Origin: Ruicaihuangia caeni
Lineage (GTDB): Bacteria > Actinomycetota > Actinomycetes > Actinomycetales > Microbacteriaceae
Length of the DNA: 64,000 bases
Assembly (NCBI RefSeq): GCF_029952955.1
Contig: NZ_JASATX010000007.1
Location: forward strand, 23,635 to 87,634
Direction: 5' to 3'
The notes below the pieces were generated by a model. It did no database searches and was not told the origin of the DNA. It saw nothing but the letters and a program-made list of their open reading frames with translations. The translations under genes were made by a program, and so were the position numbers. Shown piece after piece: positions 38,046 to 47,375 of this stretch. Position 1 is the stretch's first letter. The number at the start of each line of letters is the position of its first letter.

Positions 38046-38825
38046 ATGCGAGGAGCAGACACGGGCCACGCGGATTCAGCTGGCGTTCCCTGGGAGGGGC
38101 GGGAATTCCAGGCGAACCCGCACGCCAACGACGACGGTCGTGCGCCCCGAGAGCTCGAGGCGGCGCTGCGCGGGTTCCGAGAGGGCACTGCGGGGGCGGA
38201 TGCTGTCGTCGACGCCGTGCGTTCCGTGCGCCTGCTCGTGCCGCTCGTGGCCGAGCTCGGCGAGGCGGGCGAGAACGAGCACGGTCAGCTCATCGACAAG
38301 AGCCAGGAGCTCTCCATCGTGACCGTGGCCGGCCCCGATGGGCGGAACGTCATGCCGGTGTTCAGCAGCGTCGACGCGATGCAGCACTGGAACGCCGCAG
38401 CCAGGCCGATCCCCGTCGATGGCCAGCGCGTCGCGCTCGCTGCCGCGTCAGAGCAGACCGACCTCGTGGTCATCGACCCGGGTTCCGAGCACGAGTTCGT
38501 CGTGCGCAGACCGGCACTCTGGGCGATCGCGCAGAGCACGGGCTGGCGTCCCGCCTACGACGACCCCGAAGTGATCGCCTGCTTCTCGGCATCCGTCGCC
38601 GATGAACCTGCCGTGCAGCGCGTCGAGATCTCGTCGGGTGACCCCGACCACCGACTGCAGGGCCCCGAGGTCATTGTGCGCCTCACTCTCGCGCCGGGTC
38701 TCGACCAGCAGGCGCTCTCTGCGGTGCTGTCGCGATTGCAGCAGCGCTGGGCCACCGAGACGGTCATCGCAGAGCGGGTCGACTCGATGACGGTCAAGCT
38801 CGCCGCAGGACCGTCGCCCGCCTGA
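38046..38825 (+). CDS. SseB family protein
   Basis: 259 residues with an SseB N-terminal domain: VRSVRLLVPLVAELGEAGEN, ELSIVTVAGPDGRNVMPVFSSVDAMQHWN and GQRVALAAASEQTDLVVIDPG. The C-terminal half contains a second alpha/beta region (VQRVEISSGDPDHRLQGPEV). The function is unknown; the family is named after a Salmonella protein but the actinobacterial members are ordinary cytosolic proteins. It regularly follows priA. No clear Shine-Dalgarno sequence was seen, so the start is provisional. Confidence 0.85.
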   Translation: MRGADTGHADSAGVPWEGREFQANPHANDDGRAPRELEAALRGFREGTAGADAVVDAVRSVRLLVPLVAELGEAGENEHGQLIDKSQELSIVTVAGPDGRNVMPVFSSVDAMQHWNAAARPIPVDGQRVALAAASEQTDLVVIDPGSEHEFVVRRPALWAIAQSTGWRPAYDDPEVIACFSASVADEPAVQRVEISSGDPDHRLQGPEVIVRLTLAPGLDQQALSAVLSRLQQRWATETVIAERVDSMTVKLAAGPSPA

Positions 38826-38937
38826 GACCCGTTCGGTCGAGGCGAGAGCGGCTCATGCGACCTGGCGCTCCACTGCACGGGCCGCCGCCCGCGCTCGGGT
38901 GGTGCGCCGGCGCTCATCGGTGGTGCGCCGGAGCGAG

Positions 38938-38943
38938 TAAACT
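38938..38943 (+). promoter_or_regulatory. Candidate -10 for the ABC transporter operon (TAAACT)
   Basis: TAAACT 48 bases before the GTG start. A direct repeat of GGTGGTGCGCCGG (around 38899 and 38919, 20 bases apart) lies over the -35 region and may be a regulator site. Confidence 0.5.
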
Positions 38944-38991
38944 CTTGGGGGTTTCTGCGTCGGTTCTGCGGCGCGCCAAGGAAGGAACATC

Positions 38992-40008
38992 GTGTCTCTC
39001 GGTCTTGCATCCCGTCGCTTCGCACCGCGAATGGCGGCAGTCGCCGCGGTAGCCGCTGTCGGCCTCGCCCTCACCGGATGCGCTGCCGGCAGCACCGATT
39101 CGCAGCAGGGCGAAGAAACCGAGTCCACGGCGATCCGCATGGCGACGCAGCCCTGGATCGGCTACGGCCCGTGGGCGATCGCCGACGAGCAGGGGTACTT
39201 CGACGACCGCGGCCTCGACGTGACGCTCACGAGCTTCGACGGCGACGCCGAGGTGAACGCGGCGCTCGCCTCCGGTCAGGCCGACGTGGCCAATGTCGCG
39301 AGCCACACCGCCCTGCAGTTCGTCGAGAACGGTGTGGACGTCTCGATCATCCTGCTCATGGATGCCGCGACCACCGCCGACGCCATCATCGCGAGCGGCG
39401 ACATCACCACCATCGCCGATCTGAAGGGTCAGAAGGTCGCGTACGAAGAGGGCGCGACCAGCGACCTGCTCCTGAACTACGCGCTCGCCGAGAACGGCAT
39501 GAGCATCGACGACATCGAGCGGGTGCCAATGGGCGCGAGCGAAGCCGGTGCCGCGCTGATCGGCAACCGTGTGCCGGTCGCGGTCACCTACGAGCCGTAC
39601 ATCACCGAGGCCCTCGCTCAGTCCGACTCGGTGCACGTGCTGTACACGGCCGCCGAGCGCGAGGGTCTCATCAGCGACGTGCTCGTCGTGCGCAACGATG
39701 TGCTCGAGCAGAAGCCGGAGGCGCTTCGCAGCTTGCTCGCCGCGTGGGACGACGCCATCGGCTTCTACAACGACAACACCGACGAGGGCCGCGCCATCAT
39801 CGCGACCGCGGTCGGTGCAGCACCTGAGGAGCTGACCACGGCGTTCGACGGCGTCGAGTTCTTCACCCTCGACGACAACGCCGAACTGCTCGACGGCGCG
39901 TACCTCGACGAGGCGCTCCCGGCGATCATCGAGGCCGGCAAGGTCGCGAAGATCCTCGACGGCAGCGCGAAGCCCTCCGACGTCGTCGACTCAAGCCTGC
40001 TGAAGTAG
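38992..40008 (+). CDS. ABC transporter substrate-binding lipoprotein (nitrate/sulfonate/taurine type)
   Basis: 338 residues. A lipoprotein signal peptide ends in the lipobox LTGC near residue 30. The mature part is of the NMT1/SsuA-like class: IRMATQPWIGYGPWAIADEQGYF, ALASGQADVANVASHTAL, and AALIGNRVPVAVTYEPYI. Likely ligands are alkanesulfonates, taurine, nitrate-like anions or thiamine-precursor pyrimidines; the sequence does not decide. GTG start with AAGGAAGGA. First gene of a three-gene importer. Confidence 0.92.
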   Translation: MSLGLASRRFAPRMAAVAAVAAVGLALTGCAAGSTDSQQGEETESTAIRMATQPWIGYGPWAIADEQGYFDDRGLDVTLTSFDGDAEVNAALASGQADVANVASHTALQFVENGVDVSIILLMDAATTADAIIASGDITTIADLKGQKVAYEEGATSDLLLNYALAENGMSIDDIERVPMGASEAGAALIGNRVPVAVTYEPYITEALAQSDSVHVLYTAAEREGLISDVLVVRNDVLEQKPEALRSLLAAWDDAIGFYNDNTDEGRAIIATAVGAAPEELTTAFDGVEFFTLDDNAELLDGAYLDEALPAIIEAGKVAKILDGSAKPSDVVDSSLLK

Positions 40009-40019
40009 CGAAGCGCGCG

Positions 40020-40859
40020 GTGGCCTCCGAGACGCCCGTCGTCGCCTCCCCGGCGGCCGCTTCACCCCGTCGGCGCCCGCGCCGCGTGGGGGAGCGGCTG
40101 AGTCCGCGTCGGTACGCCGCGACCGCGGTCGCGACCTTCGTGGTGCTCATCGCCGTGTGGTGGGCGGCCACCGCGTTCGGACTCGTCGACCCGCTGTTCC
40201 TGCCCGGGCCGGATGCCGTCGTCGCGAAGCTCATCGCGCAAGCCCAGAACGGGCAGCTCTGGAGCGATATCGCGGTCAGTGTCTACCGCATCTTCGTGGG
40301 CTTCCTGCTCGCGACGGTGATGGCCCTTCCGCTCGGCGTGCTTATGGGGGCCAACGCCCATGCCGAAGCCGCCTTGGAACCGCTCATCGACTTCGTGCGG
40401 TACATGCCGGTCGTCGCCTTCGTGCCGCTCACGATCCTCTGGGTGGGCACCGACGACGCCCAGAAGTTCCTCATCATCTGGATCGGCACCTTCTTCCAGC
40501 AAGTCCTGCTCATCGCGGATGCCGTTCGTCAGGTGCCGGTGTCGTTCGTGCAGCTCGGTGAGACCCTCGGCATGGGACGTGCCGGCATCCTCATGCGGAT
40601 CGTCTTCCCGTCGGCGCTGCCCCGCATCTGGGATGCCATGCGCATCTGTCTCGGCTGGGCGTGGACCTGGCTCGTGGTCGCAGAGCTCGTCGCGGCCACG
40701 AGTGGCATGGGATACCGCATCATGACCGCGCAGCGCTTCTTCGCGACCGACACCATCATCGGCTACGTGCTCGTGCTCGGTCTCCTCGGTCTCGTCTTCG
40801 ACCAGGTCATGCGCGCGGCTGGGCGACGCATGTTCCGTCACCAGAGGGCTGCCTCATGA
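40020..40859 (+). CDS. ABC transporter permease (SsuC/TauC type)
   Basis: 279 residues with about six membrane helices. The cytoplasmic EAA-like loop reads QLGETLGMGRAGILMRIVFPSALP, the NTPase contact. It forms the channel with the flanking binding protein and ATPase genes. The GTG at 40020 lies 11 bases after the lipoprotein gene, and it overlaps the ATPase gene by four bases. Confidence 0.93.
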   Translation: MASETPVVASPAAASPRRRPRRVGERLSPRRYAATAVATFVVLIAVWWAATAFGLVDPLFLPGPDAVVAKLIAQAQNGQLWSDIAVSVYRIFVGFLLATVMALPLGVLMGANAHAEAALEPLIDFVRYMPVVAFVPLTILWVGTDDAQKFLIIWIGTFFQQVLLIADAVRQVPVSFVQLGETLGMGRAGILMRIVFPSALPRIWDAMRICLGWAWTWLVVAELVAATSGMGYRIMTAQRFFATDTIIGYVLVLGLLGLVFDQVMRAAGRRMFRHQRAAS

Positions 40860-41683
40860 CTGACTCCATCGATCGCAGCGCAGCACCCGCCGGCGCCGCA
40901 CCTGCCAGCGGCGGTGCCGTCTCAGCTGGAACGCCGAAGATCGCCATCGACGACGTCACCCGCCGGTTCGGTGAGGTCACAGCGCTGCAGCAGGTGAACC
41001 TCTCGGTGGCCGAGAACGAGTTCGTCTCCTTGGTCGGCACCTCCGGATGCGGCAAGAGCACGCTGCTGTCGATCATCGCCGGTCTCGACGCGCCTGATGA
41101 GGGCACGGTCACGGTCTCCGGACGAGGCGTGACCGAGCCGGGCCGAGATCGCGGCGTCGTGTTCCAGCGCGCCACGCTGCTGCCCTGGCTCACCGCGCAG
41201 GGCAACGTCGAGTTCGCGCTGCGCGGCGAGCGGCTGAGCCAGGCCGAGCGCCGCGATGCCGCGCGTGAGGTGCTCGCGCAGGTGGGGCTCGAGGGGTTCG
41301 AGGGCGCCTACCCGAGTGAACTCTCGGGCGGTATGCAGCAGCGCGTCGCGCTCGCTCGCTCACTGTCGTACCGCCCCGACATCCTGCTCATGGATGAGCC
41401 GTTCGGCGCACTCGATGCGCTGACGCGAGCCGATATGCAGCGGCTGCTCATCGACGTGTGGGAGCGGCATCGCATCACGGTGGTCTTCGTCACCCATGAC
41501 ATCGAAGAGGCCGTGCTCATCTCAGACCGCGTGGTGGTGATGAGCCCGCGGCCCGGGCGCATTCGAGCCGAGGTGCCGATCGCGCTCGACCGGCCGCGCG
41601 GCGAGCACTCGCGAGAGGCGCCGGAGTTCCGCGCGCACGCCCACGACATCCTCGCGATGATCCACGAGCGCGCGGCTCAGTAG
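40856..41683 (+). CDS. ABC transporter ATP-binding protein (SsuB/TauB type)
   Basis: 275 residues. An Ala/Gly-rich N-terminal tail of about 28 residues precedes the ATPase: Walker A VGTSGCGKST, Q-loop VFQRATLLPW, signature LSGGMQQRVALARSLSY, Walker B ILLMDEPFGALDALTR, and switch His in VFVTHDIEEAV. The pattern is that of the nitrate/sulfonate/taurine importers. Start at ATG 40856. Confidence 0.94.
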   Translation: MTDSIDRSAAPAGAAPASGGAVSAGTPKIAIDDVTRRFGEVTALQQVNLSVAENEFVSLVGTSGCGKSTLLSIIAGLDAPDEGTVTVSGRGVTEPGRDRGVVFQRATLLPWLTAQGNVEFALRGERLSQAERRDAAREVLAQVGLEGFEGAYPSELSGGMQQRVALARSLSYRPDILLMDEPFGALDALTRADMQRLLIDVWERHRITVVFVTHDIEEAVLISDRVVVMSPRPGRIRAEVPIALDRPRGEHSREAPEFRAHAHDILAMIHERAAQ

Positions 41684-41715
41684 GGCCGACCGAAGCGGCA
41701 ACGCCGCCGGATGCG

Positions 41716-42057
41716 TCAGCTGACGGGGCCGGTGTACTTCTCGCCCGGACCCTTGCCGTGCTCGTCGGGGAACGGCGACGCCTCGCGGAAGGCCAGTTGC
41801 ACCGAGCGCAGTCCGTCGCGCAGCGGTCGTGCGTGCTGGTCGCCCAGATCAGGGGCGGATGCCGTGACCAGACCGGCGAGGGCGTTGATGAGCTTGCGGG
41901 CCTCATCGAGGTCGAGCGTCTCGTTGCCCCGTTCGGTGAGGCCGCATTTCACGGCCGCGGCGCTCAGCAAATGCACCGCGACGGTGTTGATCACCTCGAC
42001 CGCCGGCACCTCCGCGATGTCGCGGATCTGCTCGTGATCGGTCTCGTGCTCGCTCAT
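41716..42057 (-). CDS. DUF1844 domain-containing protein
   Basis: 113 residues of a conserved small family of unknown function that is found next to infC in actinobacteria. Core sequence: DIAEVPAVEVINTVAVHLLSAAAVKCGL and DLDEARKLINALAGLV. The C-terminus is disordered (DEHGKGPGEKYTGP). AGAGGAAAC precedes the ATG. It is divergent from infC, and the two promoters share one A/T-rich hexamer. Confidence 0.9.
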   Translation of the reverse strand: MSEHETDHEQIRDIAEVPAVEVINTVAVHLLSAAAVKCGLTERGNETLDLDEARKLINALAGLVTASAPDLGDQHARPLRDGLRSVQLAFREASPFPDEHGKGPGEKYTGPVS

Positions 42058-42073
42058 CGGGTGTTTCCTCTGC

Positions 42074-42296
42074 TATTCTTGTGCGGGCTCCGGGGCTTCC
42101 CCGGTACGAAAAGTGGAGATTCTCCCACCCGCGTTGACCGACATCAAGGTTACCGGGTAGTTGCACCCCGCCGATGCGCTTGCGTGAACGGCAGCTTGAA
42201 GGGTGCAAGCGCTCACGCGCGTGGACTTCCTCGTTTCGTCGCCTCCCGGCATCCGCCCGGGGGTGGCCAGAATCATCGCAGACCGAGGAGACACGT
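42074..42296 (+). promoter_or_regulatory. infC promoter -10 (TATTCT, 42074-42079) and structured leader
   Basis: TATTCT is followed by a leader of about 210 bases. It holds CCGGGG-CTT-CCCCGG (42090-42104) just after the presumed start, and a longer-range stem GCGCTTGC / GCAAGCGC (about 42177-42211). Leaders of infC-rpmI-rplT are bound by L20 in other bacteria; whether this one is remains open. Read on the other strand the hexamer is AGAATA and may also serve DUF1844. Confidence 0.5.
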
Positions 42297-42876
<580 letters not shown>

Positions 42877-42884
<8 letters not shown>

Positions 42885-43071
42885 GCAGAAGACGCACTCC
42901 GGTGCCAAGAAGCGGTTCAAGCTCACCGGCACCGGCAAGGTCAAGAAGCAGCAGGCCGGAATGCGCCACAACCTCGAGGTCAAGGGCTCCGACCGCAAGC
43001 GCCGCCTGAACCAGGACGAGCTCGTGGCACCCGCGGACGTCAAGGCGATCAAGAAGCTTCTCGGCAAGTAA
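42877..43071 (+). CDS. rpmI: 50S ribosomal protein L35
   Basis: 64 residues, normal length, strongly basic. [20 protein letters not shown] and [11 protein letters not shown] are the family core. The start overlaps the end of infC; GAGGAAGAG precedes the ATG. Confidence 0.97.
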
Positions 43072-43097
43072 GCCGCGAGTAAGGAAGACACAGAGAA

Positions 43098-43484
43098 ATG
43101 GCAAGAGTCAAGCGGGCAGTCAACGCCCACAAGAAGCGTCGCGTCATCCTTGAGCGTGCCGAGGGCTACCGCGGTCAGCGTTCGCGCCTCTACCGCAAGG
43201 CCAAGGAGCAGGTCACTCACTCGCTCGTCTACGCGTACCGCGACCGTCGTGCCCGCAAGGGCGACTTCCGTCGCCTGTGGATCCAGCGCATCAACGCCGC
43301 CTCGCGTGCGAACGGCCTCACCTACAACCGCTTCATCCAGGGCCTCAACCTGGCGGGCGTCGAGGTCGACCGTCGCATCCTCGCCGACCTCGCGGTGAAC
43401 AACCCCGAGACCTTCGCGGCACTCGTCGAGACCGCCAAGCAGGCCCTTCCCGCCGACACGTCGGCTCCGAAGGAAGCCGCCTGA
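43098..43484 (+). CDS. rplT: 50S ribosomal protein L20
   Basis: 128 residues. Early 23S assembly protein and, in some bacteria, the repressor of this operon. Landmarks: [53 protein letters not shown] and [17 protein letters not shown]. The C-terminus is about ten residues longer than usual ([11 protein letters not shown]). Preceded by GGAAGA and followed by a strong terminator. Confidence 0.98.
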   Translation: MARVKRAVNAHKKRRVILERAEGYRGQRSRLYRKAKEQVTHSLVYAYRDRRARKGDFRRLWIQRINAASRANGLTYNRFIQGLNLAGVEVDRRILADLAVNNPETFAALVETAKQALPADTSAPKEAA

Positions 43485-43511
43485 GTCGAGGTCTCACCTC
43501 GCCGAACGGTG

Positions 43512-43555
43512 TGAAATGAGCAACGCCCCCGGAACCCCGGGGGCGTTGCTCATTT
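43512..43555. terminator. Strong bidirectional terminator after rplT
   Basis: A 20-bp perfect stem (43512-43531 with 43536-43555) around AACC, with A-rich and T-rich outer ends, so it works for both convergent units. Confidence 0.93.
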
Positions 43556-43585
43556 CTGCGTCGGTTCTCGGTGTGCTCAGCCTTC

Positions 43586-43822
43586 TCAGCGCGAGCCGTT
43601 CTCGGTCGGCAGGTTGAGATCGTCGGGGTCGACTTCGACGTCGCCCTGATCATCCGGCCCGCCGGTGCCGGGTGCCACGCGCACGTCGTCTTTGATGTCG
43701 TCGTCGAGCGCGTCGGGCACAGGATTCGCCTGCTTGGCCTCGGTCTCATCCTCGCTCGACGGGCTGTATGCGGTGTCGCGCGCGAGCTGCTCTTCTTCGT
43801 CTCGTCCCATGTCGGCCTCCAT
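43586..43822 (-). CDS. Small acidic hypothetical protein
   Basis: 78 residues, unrecognised. Very rich in Asp, Glu and Pro, without any hydrophobic core, so probably disordered. The ATG at 43822 lies seven bases after TACTGT on the minus strand, a leaderless arrangement; a second ATG at 43810 is possible. Its promoter abuts the R2 repeat. Confidence 0.6.
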   Translation of the reverse strand: MEADMGRDEEEQLARDTAYSPSSEDETEAKQANPVPDALDDDIKDDVRVAPGTGGPDDQGDVEVDPDDLNLPTENGSR

Positions 43823-43829
43823 GCCGCAC

Positions 43830-43835
43830 ACAGTA
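43830..43835 (-). promoter_or_regulatory. -10 of leaderless promoter of the small acidic protein gene (TACTGT)
   Basis: TACTGT, then GTGCGGC, then ATG, minus strand. The R2 repeat begins three bases upstream. Confidence 0.5.
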
Positions 43836-43838
43836 CGC

Positions 43839-43957
43839 GCGCTGGAGCTTGGAGCGAAGGTCATTTCTGACCTTCGCCGCGACGCCAGCGCCGGGTGCCG
43901 TCTCGGCACCCGGGTCGGCGCTGGAGCTTGGAGCGAAGGTGGGATTTCCCACGCCGC
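43839..43957 (+). repeat. Two-hairpin intergenic repeat, copy R2 plus adjacent half-copy
   Basis: Full unit: outer arms GCGCTGG (43839) / CCAGCGC (43885), inner stem GCGAAGGTCA-TTTC-TGACCTTCGC (43854-43877), then hairpin CGGGTGCCG-TCT-CGGCACCCG (43892-43912). A half-copy follows at 43918 with the same GCGCTGGAGCTTGGAGCGAA block, but its stem is GTGGGA-TT-TCCCAC. It ends at the next gene's -10. Confidence 0.85.
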
Positions 43958-43963
43958 TAGACT
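43958..43963 (+). promoter_or_regulatory. -10 of leaderless rRNA methyltransferase promoter (TAGACT)
   Basis: TAGACT, then TCGGGC, then ATG. It immediately follows the R2 half-copy. Confidence 0.6.
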
Positions 43964-43969
43964 TCGGGC

Positions 43970-44776
43970 ATGATCGACAACCCTCGTTCACCGCGTGTGC
44001 GCGCGGTCGCGAAGCTGTCGAAGGGGCGCGCAAGGCGAGAGACCGGCCTGTTCCTCATCGAAGGCCCGCAATCGGTCGCCGAGGCCCTCGCCTATCACGC
44101 GGAGCGGCTGCTCGAGTTGTATGCCACTGATGCGGCGCTCGACCGGCATCCGCACATCATCGAGGCCGCTGTCGCGGCCGGCATCGACGTCGAAGAGACG
44201 AGCGAGCAGGTGCTGGCAGCGATGGCCGACACGGTGACGCCCCAGGGGCTCGTCGCGGTGTGCCGTCAACTCGAGCAGTCGGTCGACGAGGTGCTCGAGG
44301 CGGGACCGCGGCTCGTCTCACTGCTGCACGAGATCCGCGACCCTGGCAACGCTGGAACCATCATCAGAGCCGCGGATGCCGCCGGCGCCGACGCGGTGAT
44401 CTTCACGGGCGACAGCGTCGACATCTACAACCCCAAGGTCGTGCGTTCCACGACGGGTTCGCTGTTCCACCTGCCGGTGATCGCCGAGCAGGACCTCACC
44501 GAGGTCATTTCGAGACTGAGCTCGGCAGGCCTTCAGGTGATCGCGGCGGATGTGAAGGGCGGCGACCTGCTTCAGGCGCGCGAGGCCGGCGTCCTCGCCA
44601 AGCCCACGGCGTGGCTCTTCGGCAACGAGGCGCACGGCCTCTCGGATTCGACACTCGCTCTGGCCGGCTCGGCGCTCAAAGTGCCCCTCTACGGTCGAGC
44701 CGAGTCGATGAACCTCGCCACGGCCGCCTCGGTCTGCCTCTACGAGAGTGCCTTCGCGTTGCGCACTGGCTCGTAG
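43970..44776 (+). CDS. TrmH/SpoU family RNA 2'-O-methyltransferase
   Basis: 268 residues. An N-terminal substrate-binding domain (to about 100) is followed by the SPOUT knot: LHEIRDPGNAGTIIRAADAAGA (motif 1), WLFGNEAHGLSD (motif 2) and VPLYGRAESMNLATAASVCLYE (motif 3). It methylates ribose in rRNA or tRNA; the exact site is unknown. Usually placed between rplT and pheS in this phylum, as here apart from the glutamate transporter. Its last codons lie within the R3 repeat. Confidence 0.94.
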   Translation: MIDNPRSPRVRAVAKLSKGRARRETGLFLIEGPQSVAEALAYHAERLLELYATDAALDRHPHIIEAAVAAGIDVEETSEQVLAAMADTVTPQGLVAVCRQLEQSVDEVLEAGPRLVSLLHEIRDPGNAGTIIRAADAAGADAVIFTGDSVDIYNPKVVRSTTGSLFHLPVIAEQDLTEVISRLSSAGLQVIAADVKGGDLLQAREAGVLAKPTAWLFGNEAHGLSDSTLALAGSALKVPLYGRAESMNLATAASVCLYESAFALRTGS

Positions 44777-44846
44777 AGCGAAGACGCTTCTCGTATTCGC
44801 CGCGACACGTCGCCGCGACGCCAGCGCGAACGCCGTCTCGGCGTTC
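44766..44846 (+). repeat. Two-hairpin intergenic repeat, copy R3
   Basis: Stem GCGAAGACG-CTTCT-CGTATTCGC (one mismatch, 44778-44800), then CGCGACGCCAGCGC and hairpin GAACGCCG-TCT-CGGCGTTC (44828-44846). Same order and orientation as R2. The preceding CTGGCTCGTAGAGCGAAG resembles the CTGGAGCTTGGAGCGAAG block and encodes the end of the methyltransferase. Confidence 0.75.
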
Positions 44847-44928
44847 GAGCACGGTGAGCCGCGTCACCAGTACGTCACAATTTCGAATCGCCCTCGCCTC
44901 TCCGCCCCCTTCGCATCACTATGTGCCC

Positions 44929-45666
<738 letters not shown>

Positions 45667-45766
45667 ACGGCCGCAAGACGCCGCCCGCTGAACCCCACCC
45701 ACTACCCGCTGACCCGAATCACTCACTTCGCCCGCACAGCGGGCGAGCACCGAAAGGGAGGCACCA

Positions 45767-46642
45767 ATGAGACGAACCAGCAAGCGACTCATGATCGGGG
45801 CGATCGCCGCCGCGAGCATGGTCGCGCTCGCCGGCTGCACTGATTCCGGAGCTCCGGCGCCCGAGCCGACGGTCAATGAGGAGGCCACCTTCGAGCCGGG
45901 CACCACCATGGCCAAGCTCGCGGATGCCGGAAGCATCACGATCGGCACCAAGTTCGACCAGCCGCTCTTCGGTCTCGTCGGCCCCGACGGCAAGCCTGTG
46001 GGCTTCGATGTCGAGATCGGCAAGATGATCGCCGGAGCGCTCGGCATCTCGCCCGACAACATCAAGTGGGAAGAGACGGTCTCGGCGAACCGTGAGCCGT
46101 TCATCGAGAACGGCCAGGTCGACATCGTGGTCGCCACGTACACCATCAACGACACCCGCAAGGAAGTCGTCGACTTCGCGGGCCCCTATTACACGGCGGG
46201 TCAAGACCTCCTGGTGCTCGCGGGCAACCCCGACGGCATCAAGGGGCCGGAGGACCTCGCCGACAAGAAGGTCTGCACGGTGACCGGTTCAACGTCGGAG
46301 CGGAACATCTCCGAGTACCCGAACGCGGGCATCATCGCCGCAGCGACCTACTCGGCATGCCTCGAGCCGCTGCGCAGCGGTGAAGCGGCGGCCGTCACGA
46401 CCGACAACGTGATCCTCGCCGGACTCGCCGACCAGAACCCCGGTGAGTTCGAGGTGGTCGGGAACCCCTTCACCTCGGAGCCGTACGGCATCGGCTTGAA
46501 GAAGGGCGACGACCAGTTCCGTGAGTTCATCAACGACGTGCTGCAGAAGTCCTTCGACGACGGCAGTTGGAAGGCCGCCTGGGAGGCCACTGCGGGCAAG
46601 GTGCTCGCCACGCCCGAGCCGCCGAAGATCGACCGCTACTGA
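45767..46642 (+). CDS. gluB: Glutamate-type ABC transporter substrate-binding lipoprotein
   Basis: 291 residues. Signal peptide with lipobox LAGC near 24. The mature protein is a class 3 solute-binding protein: ITIGTKFDQPLFGLVGPDGK, PVGFDVEIGKMIAGALG, and FVVATYTIND-like VVATYTINDTRKEVVDFAG. It should bind glutamate or a related amino acid. AAAGGGAGG precedes the ATG. Confidence 0.92.
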   Translation: MRRTSKRLMIGAIAAASMVALAGCTDSGAPAPEPTVNEEATFEPGTTMAKLADAGSITIGTKFDQPLFGLVGPDGKPVGFDVEIGKMIAGALGISPDNIKWEETVSANREPFIENGQVDIVVATYTINDTRKEVVDFAGPYYTAGQDLLVLAGNPDGIKGPEDLADKKVCTVTGSTSERNISEYPNAGIIAAATYSACLEPLRSGEAAAVTTDNVILAGLADQNPGEFEVVGNPFTSEPYGIGLKKGDDQFREFINDVLQKSFDDGSWKAAWEATAGKVLATPEPPKIDRY

Positions 46643-46727
46643 TACCGGCCGCGAGTGCGGCGGGCGTGACGCGCCCGCCGCACCGTGACCGCTGACAGCA
46701 TCCGATCGACGAAGGGGGTTTCCGCGC

Positions 46728-47375
46728 GTGGACGCGATCATCGAGAACCTGCCGCTGTTCCTCAGGGGCTTCTGGGGCACGCTGCAGCTGCTCATCGTCT
46801 CGGGCATCGGTGCGTTCATCATCGGCGTGATCATCGCCGCGATGCGCATCTCGCCCGTCGCGTCGCTCCGGGCGTTCGCGACGGTGTACACGGAACTCTT
46901 GCGGAACATCCCGCTCACGCTCGTTCTGTTCTTCACCGCGAACGTGCTTCCGTACTTGGACTTCAAGCCCGGGTACATGACGCTCGCGATGATCGGGCTG
47001 ACGGCCTATACGTCACCGTTCGTGGCCGAAGCCGTGCGTTCAGGTGTGAACGGCGTACCCGTCGGTCAGGCGGAGGCCGCACGCAGCATCGGGCTGACGT
47101 TCGGGCAGGTGCTCACCCTCGTGGTGATGCCGCAGGCGCTGCGCATGGTGGTGCCGCCGCTGATCAACGTCTTCATCGCGCTCACCAAGAACACCTCGGT
47201 GGCCGGTGGCTTCTTCGTATTCGAGCTGTTCCAGACCGCACAGCAGTTGACGAACCTCCGCGGCGACCGGGTGGTCGCGATCCTGCTGGGCGTCGCGTTC
47301 TTCTATCTGATCATCACCGTGCCGCTCGGCCTCATCGCCGGGCAGGTCGAGAAGCGAGTGGCGGTGCTGCGATGA
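46728..47375 (+). CDS. gluC: Glutamate-type ABC transporter permease
   Basis: 215 residues, about five membrane helices. The N-terminal permease signature FLRGFWGTLQLLIVSGIGAF and the loop GQAEAARSIGLTFGQVLTLVVMPQALR (EAA motif) are those of His/Glu-type importers. GTG start with GAAGGGGG. Overlaps gluD by four bases. Confidence 0.92.
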   Translation: MDAIIENLPLFLRGFWGTLQLLIVSGIGAFIIGVIIAAMRISPVASLRAFATVYTELLRNIPLTLVLFFTANVLPYLDFKPGYMTLAMIGLTAYTSPFVAEAVRSGVNGVPVGQAEAARSIGLTFGQVLTLVVMPQALRMVVPPLINVFIALTKNTSVAGGFFVFELFQTAQQLTNLRGDRVVAILLGVAFFYLIITVPLGLIAGQVEKRVAVLR

